From: Parus major
Lineage: Eukaryota > Chordata > Aves > Passeriformes > Paridae
Assembly (NCBI RefSeq): GCF_001522545.3
Contig: NC_031796.1
Span: 3,020,223-3,084,222, forward strand
DNA: 64,000 nucleotides
Direction of reading: 5' to 3'
The translations under genes and the position numbers were made by a program. Shown here in pieces: positions 1 to 11,042 of this stretch. The stretch's first letter is position 1. Every line of letters begins with the position of its first letter. Under the pieces are notes generated by a model that saw only the letters and a list, made by a program, of their open reading frames with translations, ran no database searches and had not been told where the DNA came from.

Positions 1-235
1 CCTTTCTTACCAAGGAAGAGTGAAGGGGTTAACTTGGAGATGCTGTTCCCATACCTGTGAATTGCAAGTACATGATGGCCACTGGTGTAAAGACAAAGTC
101 TGCTGGTGCCAGGTGTAAGAAATTGGTGTCTGATCAAGGGTTGATCCAGGCCTGAGTGGCCAAGAGTTCTGCTGTGGCACTGGGAACTGCCCAGCCTGTG
201 TAGGATCAGGAGAGAGGTGAGAGAATACCTAACCT

Positions 236-625
236 GTCATGGGATCTCAGAGCAGTCTGGGTAGGAAGGGGCCTTAAGGCACATCCAGTGCCACCCCTGC
301 CATAGCAGGGACACCTTCCACTACCCCAGGTTGCTCCAAGCCCCGTCCAGCCTGGTCTTGCAGGGATCCAGGGGCAGCCCCAGCTGCTCTGGGCACCCTG
401 TGCCAGGGCCTGCCCACCCTGCCAGGGAACAATTCCTTCCCAATATCCCATCCAGCCCTGCCCTCTGCCACTGGGAGCCATTCCCTGTGTCCTGTCTCTC
501 CGTCCCTTGTCCCAGGTCTCTCCCAGCTCTCTTGGAGTCCCTTTAGGCATTGGAAGGGGCTCTAAGTATTTCCTGAATCCTTCTCTTCTCCAGGCTGGAC
601 ACCCTCAGCTCTCCCAGCCTGTTAC
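236..625 (-). mobile_element. CR1 LINE 3' fragment
   Basis: The + strand shows the reverse complement of a CR1 3' end: a diverged 'ggtaggaaggggcctt' start, then 'cagggacaccttccac', 'aggttgctccaagcccc' and 'tctccaggctggacaccctc'. About 390 bp are kept, a typical 5'-truncated insertion. Confidence 0.85.
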
Positions 626-1287
626 TGGGTAAGGATTTGGTTAAAACCACACAGGGACTAAGTGAGAGCTCCGGAGGATTCCCTCACTTAGAGATGGGGT
701 AAAGACCTGTGACCTGTTTGCCCAGAAGCCCTCCCAGGTGTGGCACCTCCAGGACCATCATGGTCAGCTCCAACTCCCCAGCTCCTAAGGCCACACTTTA
801 ACCCAGTGTTCCAACACAGAACTGACTCTGAAGAAAACCCTGAGTGATGCAGGACAGCACTGAAATGACTCATTTGAAGAAAAGCCTCTTATAGCAAAGG
901 CCTGGAGCCCCAGTTCTGACTGTCAGTACTGAGCCTGCCAATGCCTTAATGAGCAGCTCCAACAATTAATTATCTCCCCTGTAAAGAATGTGCTGTTTCC
1001 CAGTTCCACACGTCTCTGTTGGCCAACAGCTCTGGCATGTGTTCTTCCTTTTCCTTGCCAGATGGAAGAATCCTCCTGTGTCAAACTTCTGCTCCCCCAT
1101 GAAAACTGCAAGGGTTCCAGTCTTTCCTGAGCTGTGGGTGGCACCACAGGGTTTTGACCCCAGTTTTGCTCCAGGTTTCCCAACCTGCTGACATGAGCTC
1201 CCAGGCTGGCTGTGGTCCCTCATCCCATTTCTAGATCCTGATTTTCCCATCCTAAGTCAAATTTATACAGTAACTCTGATCCTATAG

Positions 1288-1621
1288 ATAGGAACCATGT
1301 GCAGTTCTGGGTCCCAACATTTGAGAAGGATGGGAAAACCTTGGAATGTGTCTAGAGGAGGAGAACCAAGCTGGCGATGGGCTGGAAGGCATGGAGAGAA
1401 GGGGGCTCAGGGGTGACTTTGTGGTTCTGTGCAGCTTCCCAAGGAGAGGATGAAGTGATGGAGGTGCTGAACTCTTCTTCTTGAGATCCAGGGACAGGAT
1501 GCCTGGGAATGGCTCAAAGCTGCACAAGAAGAGGGTTAGACTACAGTGCCCTTAACAATGTACTGTAACTTCTGGTCATCCCTGAAGTGCAGATGGTCAC
1601 TGCAGGTCCCTTCAAACTGTT
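1288..1621 (+). mobile_element. CR1 LINE 3' fragment ending in a pentamer array
   Basis: Sense-orientation CR1 landmarks are present: 'gtgcagttctgggtcc', 'gaaccaagctggcgatggg', 'ggctcaggggtgac', 'gctgaactcttctt' and a 3' end near 'gcaggtccctt'. The element runs directly into the CTACC array, as if its 3' tail had expanded. Divergence is high. Confidence 0.7.
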
Positions 1622-1703
1622 CTACCCTACCCTACCCTACCCTACCCTACCCTACCCTACCCTACCCTACCCTACCCTACCCTACCCTACCCTACCCTAC
1701 CCT
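1622..1703. repeat. (CTACC)n microsatellite, about 16 perfect copies
   Basis: Eighty-two bases of uninterrupted CTACC follow the CR1 3' end. The other strand reads (TAGGG)n, with GGG runs two bases apart, a pattern expected to favour G-quadruplexes. The open frame through it (repeated L-P-Y-P-T) is a by-product and not a gene. Confidence 0.97.
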
Positions 1704-3267
1704 CTTTTCTGAGCTACATAAACGTTTGTGTGACCCTCTCAAATACTTTCTCCTCATTCACATCCAGCTCCCAAAGTGACAGCAGTGGAGGTGGTCTCAT
1801 GTACAGCCTCTGACTGCTTCCCAGCCTGGATCCAAGCACCCCAGAGCATCCCCATCCCCACTGCCCCATCCTGCCCTGGGCTGCAGCCCCCTCACTGGGC
1901 CTAGGCTGGAGCAGATGCCAGAGCAGGACCCCAGCCCCATTCCCTGACATAGCAGTTCCATCTTGTGCCATCCTTAGCCAGGTGGGACAGCATGAACCCA
2001 GCCCTGCCCCAGTGCTGGTGTCAGGGGAGGGTGGCCAAGCCAAGGACCCAGGTCAGGCCAGGACACATTCAGCAGCTTTTCCCCTCAGAAGGTTCCACTA
2101 TCCGTGATTTCTGTCCTTACAGCCATCAGGGGTGTCAGAGCAAGCTGGTGCCAAGGAAGAGGCTGCACAAGATTCTCCTGACTCTTTTAGTGAGGATGAA
2201 GGTCACCAGCCATGCACCAGCCAGGCCTTCCTGGGCACAGAATAATGTAGGGAGGGGAGACCAGAGCTCTGTGGAGCAGTGAGGGGGGTCTGAGCCTTTT
2301 CCAGTTGTTGCTGCCTGGTGGCAGCAGGAGAAAGGGGACACGAGGAGGAAATAACCTGAGGAGAAACTTCCTGTATGTTTGTGTTGGGAGTTAATGACTT
2401 CCTGAGCTCTTTAGGTGGCCTTGTGCTGATCAGAGCAAGCCTGTACGACAAGGGGGTGAGCAGGGATAGGGACAGCAGGAAGAAGTCACTGGTGTCAGGG
2501 TACTGCAGTGTCAGCTCCCCATCCTGTCGGTCCTGCCATCACAGCTTGGCAGATCCCACCCTGGAACCCTGAACACCCGTGGGAGTCGCAGGGAGGCTGC
2601 AGGGGCTGCCGGCTGAGCCATGGTACGAGTCACCCACCAAACACCTGAATGGCTCTGGCTTCGGAACCCAGCAGGTCCGTACCTGCTCCTTGACTCCTTC
2701 CACCGTAAACACTGACCTGCTGCTCTCCCCCCTGTGCTTCCTGCTGGGAATCTCTTTCATTAATGATCTGGAGATGGGACACAGCATTTGCAGCTGCCAA
2801 AAGCCCGGGTGAGCCGCGGATGGAGCAGAGGGTTGTGCTGCCACCCAGAGGAACCCGAGGAAATGAGCTGGCAGGAACTTGATGCAGTTCAACATCTCTT
2901 ATTTTCCTCTGGCCCTTGGGTTCTTCTAGCTCAGACTCACCATCCTCGTGTCTTTTCTGTGCCACACTGTCCTTGCTTTACCTTACTGCAGTAAGCTCTG
3001 GCTGCCTCAGAGACCCCAGGGAGTCTGCACACAGAGACCTGGGGAGGCTGAGCCCAGCTCCCTCTCAAACAATTGCCCTCAATCACTTCACTTTAAATCC
3101 ACAAAACTCTTCTCTGCCTGGGCCCATCAAATATTTGCTGTTCATGAATCCTGGTAGCCAGAAGTAAAGTCTGACATGTCGTGGACTCCAAGGTCTGGGC
3201 AAAACTGGACATCCAGGACCTCTCCTCAGTTCTATTTCTTTAGAATCTCTGCTGAGCTATGCCCACA

Positions 3268-3440
3268 GACTCCCAAAATGGTCTGAACTAGAAGAAACCT
3301 TAGGGATTGCTAGTTCCACCCCATGGGCAGGGACACCTTCCACTAGACCAGATCAGGCCTGTCCAACCTGGCCTTGAGCACTTCCAGGGATGGGGCAGCC
3401 ACAGCTGTTCTGGGCACCCTGTGCCAGGGCCTCCCCACCC
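3268..3440 (-). mobile_element. CR1 LINE 3' fragment
   Basis: Diverged start ('ctagaagaaaccttaggg') followed by well-kept 'gggcagggacaccttccact', 'ccaacctggccttgag' and 'ctgggcaccctgtgccaggg'. This is reverse-complement CR1 of about 170 bp. Confidence 0.8.
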
Positions 3441-3969
3441 TTGATTTTGGGGTTTTTTTGGCTCTTCTGCACAGTCATTGACATTTTTCCCAGGAAGCAG
3501 AGCACAGAGGAACTGAAGGTTGTTGCTCACAGTCTCTGGTACGCTTGGCCGTGTTCTGCTCCTGTCTGGGACTGTTCTCACACAGCCAGGAGAGCCCCAG
3601 GGCCTGGATGCTGCACTGAGGTGATTGGGAAGAAGCTTTTTAACACTTGCAACACATTTTTTAATGACTGATCAGGAAAGTTCGTGCCCTCAGGAGTCCT
3701 TTTGCTCAGATAACAGGTGTTGGATGATGAATGGATGTTTGTCACGCTGATTTCTGCTGATACTACACAGCTGAGCTCAGGGTGCCAGTTTGTGTTAGAT
3801 CAGGGATTCTGAAGATTTTGAGATAAAGAAAATGCCTATGTAGATTTTTGACATTCCTTTGGTACTGGGAGCCCAGGTGTCTGTGAGGGATCTTCCCAAG
3901 TATTTCACTCCATCCTACCTGGAAACCTGCCCCTTAAATTAGCATTCCCACTTGGAATGGCACATCATT

Positions 3970-4068
3970 GCAGCTGGCCTAACCTGGGATGGAATAGAAC
4001 AGAAAGAAATAGAATAGAAATAGGGAAGAGTAAAATTGGAATGGAATGGAATAGGAATAGAATTCCAG
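3970..4068. repeat. Degenerate AATAG/GGAAT simple repeat
   Basis: A run of 'ggaatagaa', 'aatagaatagaaatag' and 'ggaatggaatggaatagg' gives an imperfect pentamer tract. It resembles decayed CR1-tail microsatellites, but no CR1 body is recognisable beside it. Confidence 0.75.
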
Positions 4069-5489
4069 GGGGAAAAAAACAATGCAGGGAGACTGTAATT
4101 ATTCTTCAAAGGCTTTTTTCTGATGGGTAAATTAGGAGCTGATTTTTTTTATGGTTAGGATAAGCAGCATCATATCCAGGGCCCATGGTGTGGTCTGGCA
4201 CCTCCTCCCTTGGCCCATGGAGGCTGCTGCAGGTGAAGGTGCTCTGTGCTATTGCTTGAGGCATTTGCAGAAGCAAGAGAGCTGATGGACAAGGAAGACA
4301 CAATAAATCACCTATTTCATGAAAACCACCAAGTTCAGAATCCTTCAGGTTACATTGCTAGGGATGAGGAATTCTGATGCAGCTGGATATTTATATGATG
4401 CAATACTCTTGGTTTCTGAAGCTCTGACAAAGGTGGTTGGTGCTTCCAGAACTGCTTTGCTGCCTTTGCTTCCCATCCTGTGCTTTTGCAACCCTCCCAC
4501 AATGCCAGGTGAGTTTGGAATTCTTCAGCAGATCCCACAGCAAATCCCACCTCCAAGGACTGGGGTGGGAACTTGCTCCTTCCTTCTTACAACACATCCT
4601 GAACAACCTCCCTAGTTTTGCTAGCAGTGAGGATTAGAGGAAATGTAGAAAATATGATCTCTGAGGGAAGAATTGGGTTATTTGGTGCAGAGGAGCAGAG
4701 CCTGGGACAGCTGGAGATGAGCTGACCTTCAGCCTCCCCTTTGCAGCTGCACTTCCTGCCCTGCTGGGATAACCCTCCTCCAATAAATAAAAGGCTGCCA
4801 TGGAAAAGAAGGGAATAAACTGCTGTGTGTCTGCCTGGAGAGGATGAGGAATCACAGAGAGAGGCTGCAGTGAGAGCTTTAGTCAGACACTGGGGACTGA
4901 CTGAGTGTAAACACAGCACTGGGCCAGGACAGAGCGGTTGCACCGGGGCTCCATCAGTGGGAGTTTTAGGAGGGAAGAGCACAAATTAAACAAACATCCA
5001 TCATGAGGGGTTTAAACTGCACTCACCCTGCACTGGATCAGGGTGAGCAGCAATTGCTCCAGGCACCCCTCCAGCTCTGCTTCTCTGCTGCTGTTCCCAG
5101 CAGTCCCATGGCTCTAGGCAGGTGGAAACTGCCCTCGGCCTGGAACTGGATCCTCCTCTCCAAGAGTGGATGTTTGGAGAAGGGATTTGCTCCCATCCCT
5201 GTGACTTTCCAGCTACCTGGATGCAGGAGCAGCACTGCTGGGCTGCCTCAGGCCCACAGCAGGAGGGGAAGGATGAAGAACCATGCTGTAACAGTAAAGA
5301 TGGACCATGGAGCTGGGTGAGTGTTGTGAAAGGTCTTTACACTACAAAAATTTCCTTTTTGTTTCTTTAAGGAATTTTAATGCATGTTATGCACTGGGGT
5401 AACAGGGTAACAATTCCTCAACACTGTGCTGTGAAGCCAGAGTACAGGAGCCTGAGGTTTCTGTTGCCAGCCTGGGCTTCCATCCCTTG

Positions 5490-5860
5490 TCATATAATCC
5501 CAGAATGATGCAGGTTGAAAGGGACCTGAAAAATGATCCAGTCCCACCCCCTGCCATGGGCACAGACACCTTCCACTATCCCAGGTTGCTCCAAGCCCTA
5601 TCCAGTCTGGCCTTGGACATTTCCAGGGATCCAGGGGCAGCCACAGCTGCTCTGGGCACCCTGTGCCAGGGCCTCACCACCCTCAGAGGGAATGATTTAT
5701 CCCTCTATCCCACCTAACCCTGCTCTCTGGCAGTGGGAAATCCTTGTTCTGGCACTTTATCCTTCGTTCAAAGTCTCTCTTCAGTTTTCTTGGAGCCCCC
5801 TTAGGCCCTGGAAGGGGTTTCCAAGGTCTACCTGGAGCCCTTTTCTCCTGAACAGCCTGT
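5490..5860 (-). mobile_element. CR1 LINE 3' fragment
   Basis: Reverse-complement CR1 running from 'aatcccagaatgatgcaggt' through 'ctatcccaggttgctccaag', 'agggatccaggggcagcc' and 'tggagcccccttaggccc' to 'ttctcctgaacagcctg'. About 370 bp, one of the longer copies here. Confidence 0.88.
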
Positions 5861-6871
5861 TTTGTGCTGGTTCAGGCTGGCCATGGGGCCACATCTCCAG
5901 GAGAGCAGGGATGGATTTTTATCCAGGAAACTGCAGAATCTGCTGCAGTCAGACCTGGTGAACATCTCAAGCTGTTCTCTTTCTGTTCAACTGAGTCTGG
6001 TGGTTTTGGCTGGATTCCCAGCCCTCGTCAGCCTGGGGAATCACAGACCTGGATGTAAATAGAAGTGGCTCATAGTGAGGCTTTGCCATGAGGCAATTCC
6101 TTCCTGGAGAGGAAACAAAGCTGTTGGGTGCTGCTGAGGGACACGGCAGCCCCACAATCCCTCATGCTGCCTCAGGCTCCTCCACCCTCTGCTCCCAGGA
6201 AGACAAACATCCTCAAGAGGATTCTCAGGAACAGCTTTGGGAAAGATTTCCCCTTATGAGAAGCAAAGGCCTTGAGGACTTTGTTTCATCTGGGTTCTTT
6301 CTCAGGGTGTCTGGCTCCGCACACACTGACCTTAGAGGGGATGTTAATGTTCTCCCACTATAAATGTTCATGGATTTGTGCAACAGTCAGATTGCAGTCT
6401 TGGAAAGTCTCATTTCGTCTCATAAAACTTCCTGGAAAACTCCATAAAAGAAAACACTGCATCCACTTTAATTACAAAAGGTCTGGGAAGTGAATATTTA
6501 GTTTGTTTACATTTTGACATCCTCCTCGGTTCAAGACCATAACAGCAATGTGTGTGTGTGTTGGGCTGGAAAATTTTTATGTGTTGTCTAATTTTCTTTA
6601 TTACTTCCCTTTTTGAAAAAATAGGGAAGAGAGAAGGGCACAGTTACCCCTCACAAATGGTTACTGCTGGGGCAGCCCATGGAGCCATTTACCAGCAGGG
6701 GAATTGTGGAAATGAGGAAGAGGCCCTGCCTCATGAAACAGAAAAATATAACAGAGGAAGCTAAGAAGGAAGATATGAAAAATCAATATAAATGACCAAA
6801 AGTAAAATTCATGTTTTCAAAGAGAGACCAGGCAGATGAGCAGTTAATGCATCAGAGAACAACCTGTTAAA

Positions 6872-7085
6872 ATCCCAGAATGGTTTGGGTTGGAAGGGAC
6901 CTTAAAGCTCATCCAGTGCCACCCCTGCCACAGGCAGGGACACCTTCCACTGCCCCAGCTTGCCCCAAGCCCTGTTCAACCTGGCCTTGGACACTTGCAG
7001 GGATCCAGGGGCAGCCCCAGCTGCTCTGGGCAGGCTGAACACCCTCAGCTCTCCCAGCCTGTCTCCAGAGGAGAGGAGCTCAAGC
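6872..7085 (-). mobile_element. CR1 LINE 3' fragment with internal deletion
   Basis: Starts 'cccagaatggtttgggttgg' and continues through 'ggacaccttccactgcccc' to 'cagctgctctgggcaggctg'. There it jumps to 'aacaccctcagctctcccag', a segment normally some 180 bp further on. That points to an internal deletion. Confidence 0.85.
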
Positions 7086-8544
7086 CCTCAGAGCATTTTT
7101 CAGAGAAATCTTTGTGTTTATCTGTTTTGTCCTCATTTCCATCCTTCTATCCCAGGCAGAAGCTATAGCCCAGAGGTGCCTGTGCAAGCCTCAGATTGAT
7201 CCAGAGCTGTGATTTTGAGGTGTCCAGACCCATCTGGGTGGCCCCAGTGGCTGATGTCTTGCCTGAACTCAGGCACACCCTGGCACAGAGCCATCCTGTG
7301 CCCAGCTCTGTGCTGGGCAGAGCTGCAGGATCAGAGGTGGGGTGGGGGGATACTGGAGTCCCCATGGCCCTGCCTTTGGGCACCACAGCAGGCCCCAATT
7401 TCTATTGCCTGCACAACAGCCATGTCCCTTTTGCTGTCCTCAGTGACCTTTTAGCCATGCCATGGCTCTGTGCCATACCTGGAGCTGGCACACACCTCCC
7501 ACACTGACCTGCTCTGTGCCCCAGAGCGAGCCCAGCCCCAACCCTGCCCCCCTGCCTTTTGGGATCAGGTAAAACTCAATCCCATACCTAACAGCAAACC
7601 CTGTGAGGATGTGGACACGTGGCAGGTGTCCTGCCCAGGCACAGGACATTCTCCACAGCCCATTTTCAGTTCATCACTGGCAGCACCCCAGAGAGAGGAC
7701 ACCTGCTCATCCCTCCTCACACTTGGGACAAGAAGCAGCAGCTTTTAATGGGCTTTTCCCCCCATTTTGCACAAAGCAGCTCCACTCCTTGTTTTCCAAA
7801 ATCTTTTAGGATCATGTACTACAGAGTCTTGAGCCAGAGCTGTAAATCCCACACCTGTGTCCTGCAGATGAGGCACCCTCCTGAGCACAGGTAACAGGAA
7901 TAGTGTGGGTCCACCCTTGAGGACAGTAACTGTGGCCCTCCTCCAGGGCTCCCAAAGGACAGAAGTCTTTGTTGGTTGATTCTGGATCCACATCACCAGG
8001 TTTCTGTTTAACCCTTCCACTTCCTCAGACTGTCTAGAGTTCTGTCTTCTATTACCAACAGAGCTAAAAAAGATAATAGAAGAAATGAACAACAAGAAAA
8101 ACCATCCTGAAAACCTTCCATGCCCAGCTGCTTGTGGGTTCATCCTCCTGCTTCTGCCAAAGCTGCCTTTTGGGGTGACAGATGAAAGCATTTTTTGGAA
8201 GGGTATCCACATGGTGTGTGCATTTCCCTACTGGGAATAAATCATCACTTTTTTAACCCAGGATTTGCATCCAGGTGTTTCCCATAGGCTGGAGGAGAAG
8301 GTTCAAAGTGTGAACAGAAAGTGCAAGTGCTAAAGAAACAATAAATACAGACTTTAATGGAGCTCTGGCACAGGGGCCCCTGCCAGTCCCTGGGTGTGCC
8401 AGAGGCTGCCCATTCATAAGGAATTTGCTCTCCACTAACCCTGTGGCAGCAGATTTCCCTCTTCCCCCAGACTGGACTCTAGAAAATCTTCTGTGAAGTC
8501 ACTTGATTTGTCTTGTGCTTCAGATTGCTATTTAGTAACATTTA

Positions 8545-8700
8545 GATTGCAAAAGCCCTCTGAGGTCATCAGAGCCAACTGTTCCCCATGGCACTGCCAA
8601 GGCCACCACTGACCCATGTCCCCAAGTGCCACATCCACAGGGCTTTCAAATCCTTCCAAGGATGGGGACTCCCCCACTGCCCTGGGAACAGGGTATTTCT
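8545..8700 (-). mobile_element. CR1 LINE fragment (second subfamily)
   Basis: 'caaggccaccactgaccc', 'catgtccccaagtgccacat' and 'cactgccctggg' match a different CR1 3' subfamily from the neighbouring copies. The same subfamily appears inside the intron of the H2B-variant gene at about 11127-11285. Confidence 0.7.
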
Positions 8701-8901
8701 TACACAAGAACTCTCAATTCCAAAATCAGTAGGACTATCAGGACAAAATAAACGGGAGAGACAAGGCTTGTGTGGGGAGGGAAGGACAAGATAAACAGGG
8801 AAAAAAACCAAAGATACTGAAGAATAGATTCCAGAGGGCTGAGGGTCCACTGAGTCAGTGGTGAGGCAAAATAAAATCAAGCAGAGATGCACCTGAGACA
8901 C

Positions 8902-9070
8902 CACAGAACCCCAGCATGGTTTGGGTTGGAAGGACCTTTAAAGCCCACCCAGTCCCACCCCCTGCCATGGGCAGGGACACCTTCCACTGTCCCAGGTTGC
9001 TCCAGCCTGGCCTTGGACATTTCCAGGACTGGGGCAGCCACAGCTGCTCTGGCAACCTCTGCCAGCCAAG
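8902..9070 (-). mobile_element. CR1 LINE 3' fragment
   Basis: Starts 'cagcatggtttgggttggaa' and continues through 'gggcagggacaccttccact', 'tggccttggacatttccagg' and 'gcagccacagctgctctggc'. Reverse-complement CR1, about 165 bp. Confidence 0.85.
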
Positions 9071-10778
9071 ATTTTGCCTCTCTAGAGTCCAGTTGAGCTA
9101 CAAGTTTTTAGGTAGGGAAAGGTCCACTGATAACACCAATCCCCTGGCCTGGCCAGGAATCTCCCCTGGTGATTGCTCCCTTTATCTCCTCTGCTCCAGC
9201 TGCTTCCCCTGAGAGCTGGTGACAGCTCCAGGCTCAGCTTCCCTTCCAGGCAGTGATCCCACACACAATTACTGCAGGGGTTAAGAAGTCAGACAGCCAC
9301 ACTGCACAAGAGCAGATCCATATGTCACCCTCCCAGCAGCAGCTGGGGCTCCAAATACAGAAATAAAGAAGAGAGAAGGAAGAGGGCAACAGCTCCAGGC
9401 TGTCTGCAGGGACAAGAAACACTGATTGAATGCACCTCTTGGTTTTTCCTTGCTGTAACACAAGAGAAAACAATGACAGGATGATGAAGCTCCCAACCAG
9501 ATATATCTGAGGGCATGGAACCCTCCCCCCTTTTGGGGCAGGTTGAACAGACCCCAGCCAGGAATGCTGGAGGTAGAAACAGCCTTGGCAAGGGCTGTGC
9601 AGGGACCTGGGTGTGTCCTCAGGTTCAGCTGCAACTCTTGTTTCTACAAAGGCTAGGACTTTCCTATAGGATTTGGCCCCAAATCCACAGATTTGAGCCA
9701 ATCCTAATCAACTTAAAGAGTCAGAGCTGCCAAAACAGGGACTGGACTGAGCTGAAGCTCCTCAGCAGGCAGTGTGACAACAGGGCAGTGCAGGCAGCAG
9801 GAACATCAAAACTCAACCCTCAGTCCTTGGGCAGGACTTGCTCCTTGAGGGAAGCCATGATCCTGATATTTAACAGGGAAACAGCCACAGGGCACTGGTA
9901 GTTCAAGCACTGCACAGGGCTCAGGTACACCCAGGAGAGTGGAGACAGCAAACAAGAGCAGCTTGGGACACAGCCAGAGCCACCAACAACTGCAGCCAGG
10001 AGCTGCTTCCCACCAGTGACACCCATGGTACCTGGGTGGGTGGCACTGGCCCAGATCTGCCACCACATAGTCCAGCAAGCCCCTCCAAAGCCCACCAGGT
10101 GAGGCAGCCTCTGGGGGGGCAGAGCTGTCACCACCTCCCTCAGGGACCCTCACAGCCTCCAGCTCGTGCCAGCATTACGAGGCCCAATCCCTGTGGAAGG
10201 ATCCATCCCTTTTCCAGCCTCCTGCCCATGCTCCTGGAAGGCCAAGCTCAGCAGCTGGAAAAGGCTGTGCCAGGGGGGTGTCCCAGTGCTACCAGGAGGT
10301 GTTGGCACTTCACCCCCTCTGGGAGGGCACTGCCACCTACCCTGCCCATCCCCATGGGCAGCATTTGGAGCTCATTGAAAGAAGGAAGCTGGAGAACCTG
10401 GATACACCCCTGGGACTGGTAATGTGCAAAAACAAAAACCAAAACAGATCATTCAGTGCCACCACCTGGCACAACATCACCAGGAATGCTGCTGCCTCCA
10501 ACGCTACCATTCTCCCACAGCTTGGAATAACATCCACCTTTCCTCCTTCCACTTTTCTTGGCCAAATAGAGTACAACAATGCACCCAGCTGCCTGACAGC
10601 CCCCCAGAGCAGCTTGGGCTGGCAGGGTGAGCTGCCCTGTGAGTATTTCTCCAGGTAGGTGTGTGTGACCACCCTCATCCTGCACCCCTTCCTGGGGCTC
10701 ACAGGTACCCAGCCCAACACCTGCTGCTCTCAGTGCCAGCCCAAGGAGGAGGCTCCATTAAACAATGCAAAAAAGTAC

Positions 10779-10784
10779 TTTATT
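10779..10784 (-). terminator. Polyadenylation signal AATAAA of the H2B variant
   Basis: The - strand reads AATAAA about 60 bases after the TGA stop. No histone-type 3' stem-loop is seen between stop and signal. This fits a polyadenylated, replication-independent histone transcript. Confidence 0.7.
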
Positions 10785-10841
10785 TACCAAAACCACATTA
10801 AAATATTACAAAGACTGTTCCATCCTGCCTCAGCTCATGGC

Positions 10842-11042
10842 TCAAGATCCTGGAGGAGGCTTGTAGAGCTCACGCAGCAGCACCAGCTTCATGGCCAGCA
10901 GGACTTCACGGTGGCCAAGGTGGCTCCTCCTGCCATAGCGGGACAGCCGAGAGGCCTCCAGGGCCACATCCCCGAGGAGCTGGGGATTGCCCAGCCAGGC
11001 CAGTGCAGAAGCCACCAGGCAGGAATCCCCAGTGGAAGACGT
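10842..11042 (-). CDS. H2BN1: H2B-variant coding exon 2 (residues 57-122 and stop)
   Basis: Begins ACG TCT TCC after a CCCCACAG acceptor and ends with TGA at 10844-10842. It carries the rest of the histone fold: alpha-2, the EASRL segment, loop 2 and alpha-3. H2B-typical residues are concentrated here. The C-terminus PPPGS replaces the usual alpha-C helix. Confidence 0.85.
   Translation of the reverse strand, partial: TSSTGDSCLVASALAWLGNPQLLGDVALEASRLSRYGRRSHLGHREVLLAMKLVLLRELYKPPPGS

Larger units (their letters stand above)
1..10741. other. Intergenic region without a recognisable gene
   Basis: I examined both strands and found no exon I can assign to a protein family. Open frames here are short, overlap on both strands and often lie inside CR1 copies. 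The recognisable content is CR1 LINE pieces, a pentamer array near 1.6 kb and an AATAG/GGAAT-type simple repeat near 4.0 kb. In mammals TMEM98 lies on this side of MYO1D, but no TMEM98-like sequence is visible here. Untranslated exons or a non-coding RNA cannot be excluded by reading alone. Confidence 0.7.

Noticed and set aside
1546..1779. Open frame with a repeated L-P-Y-P-T sequence
   Set aside because: It is the translation of the CTACC microsatellite.
9234..9701. 155-codon - strand open frame with hydrophobic stretches
   Set aside because: All three - strand frames are open here, no family resemblance is seen, and there is no flanking splice or start evidence.
9806..10720. Open frames on both strands next to the H2B-variant 3' end (115-128 codons)
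   Set aside because: No conserved domain is seen. Opposite-strand frames overlap, which is typical of CpG-poor, stop-poor DNA.
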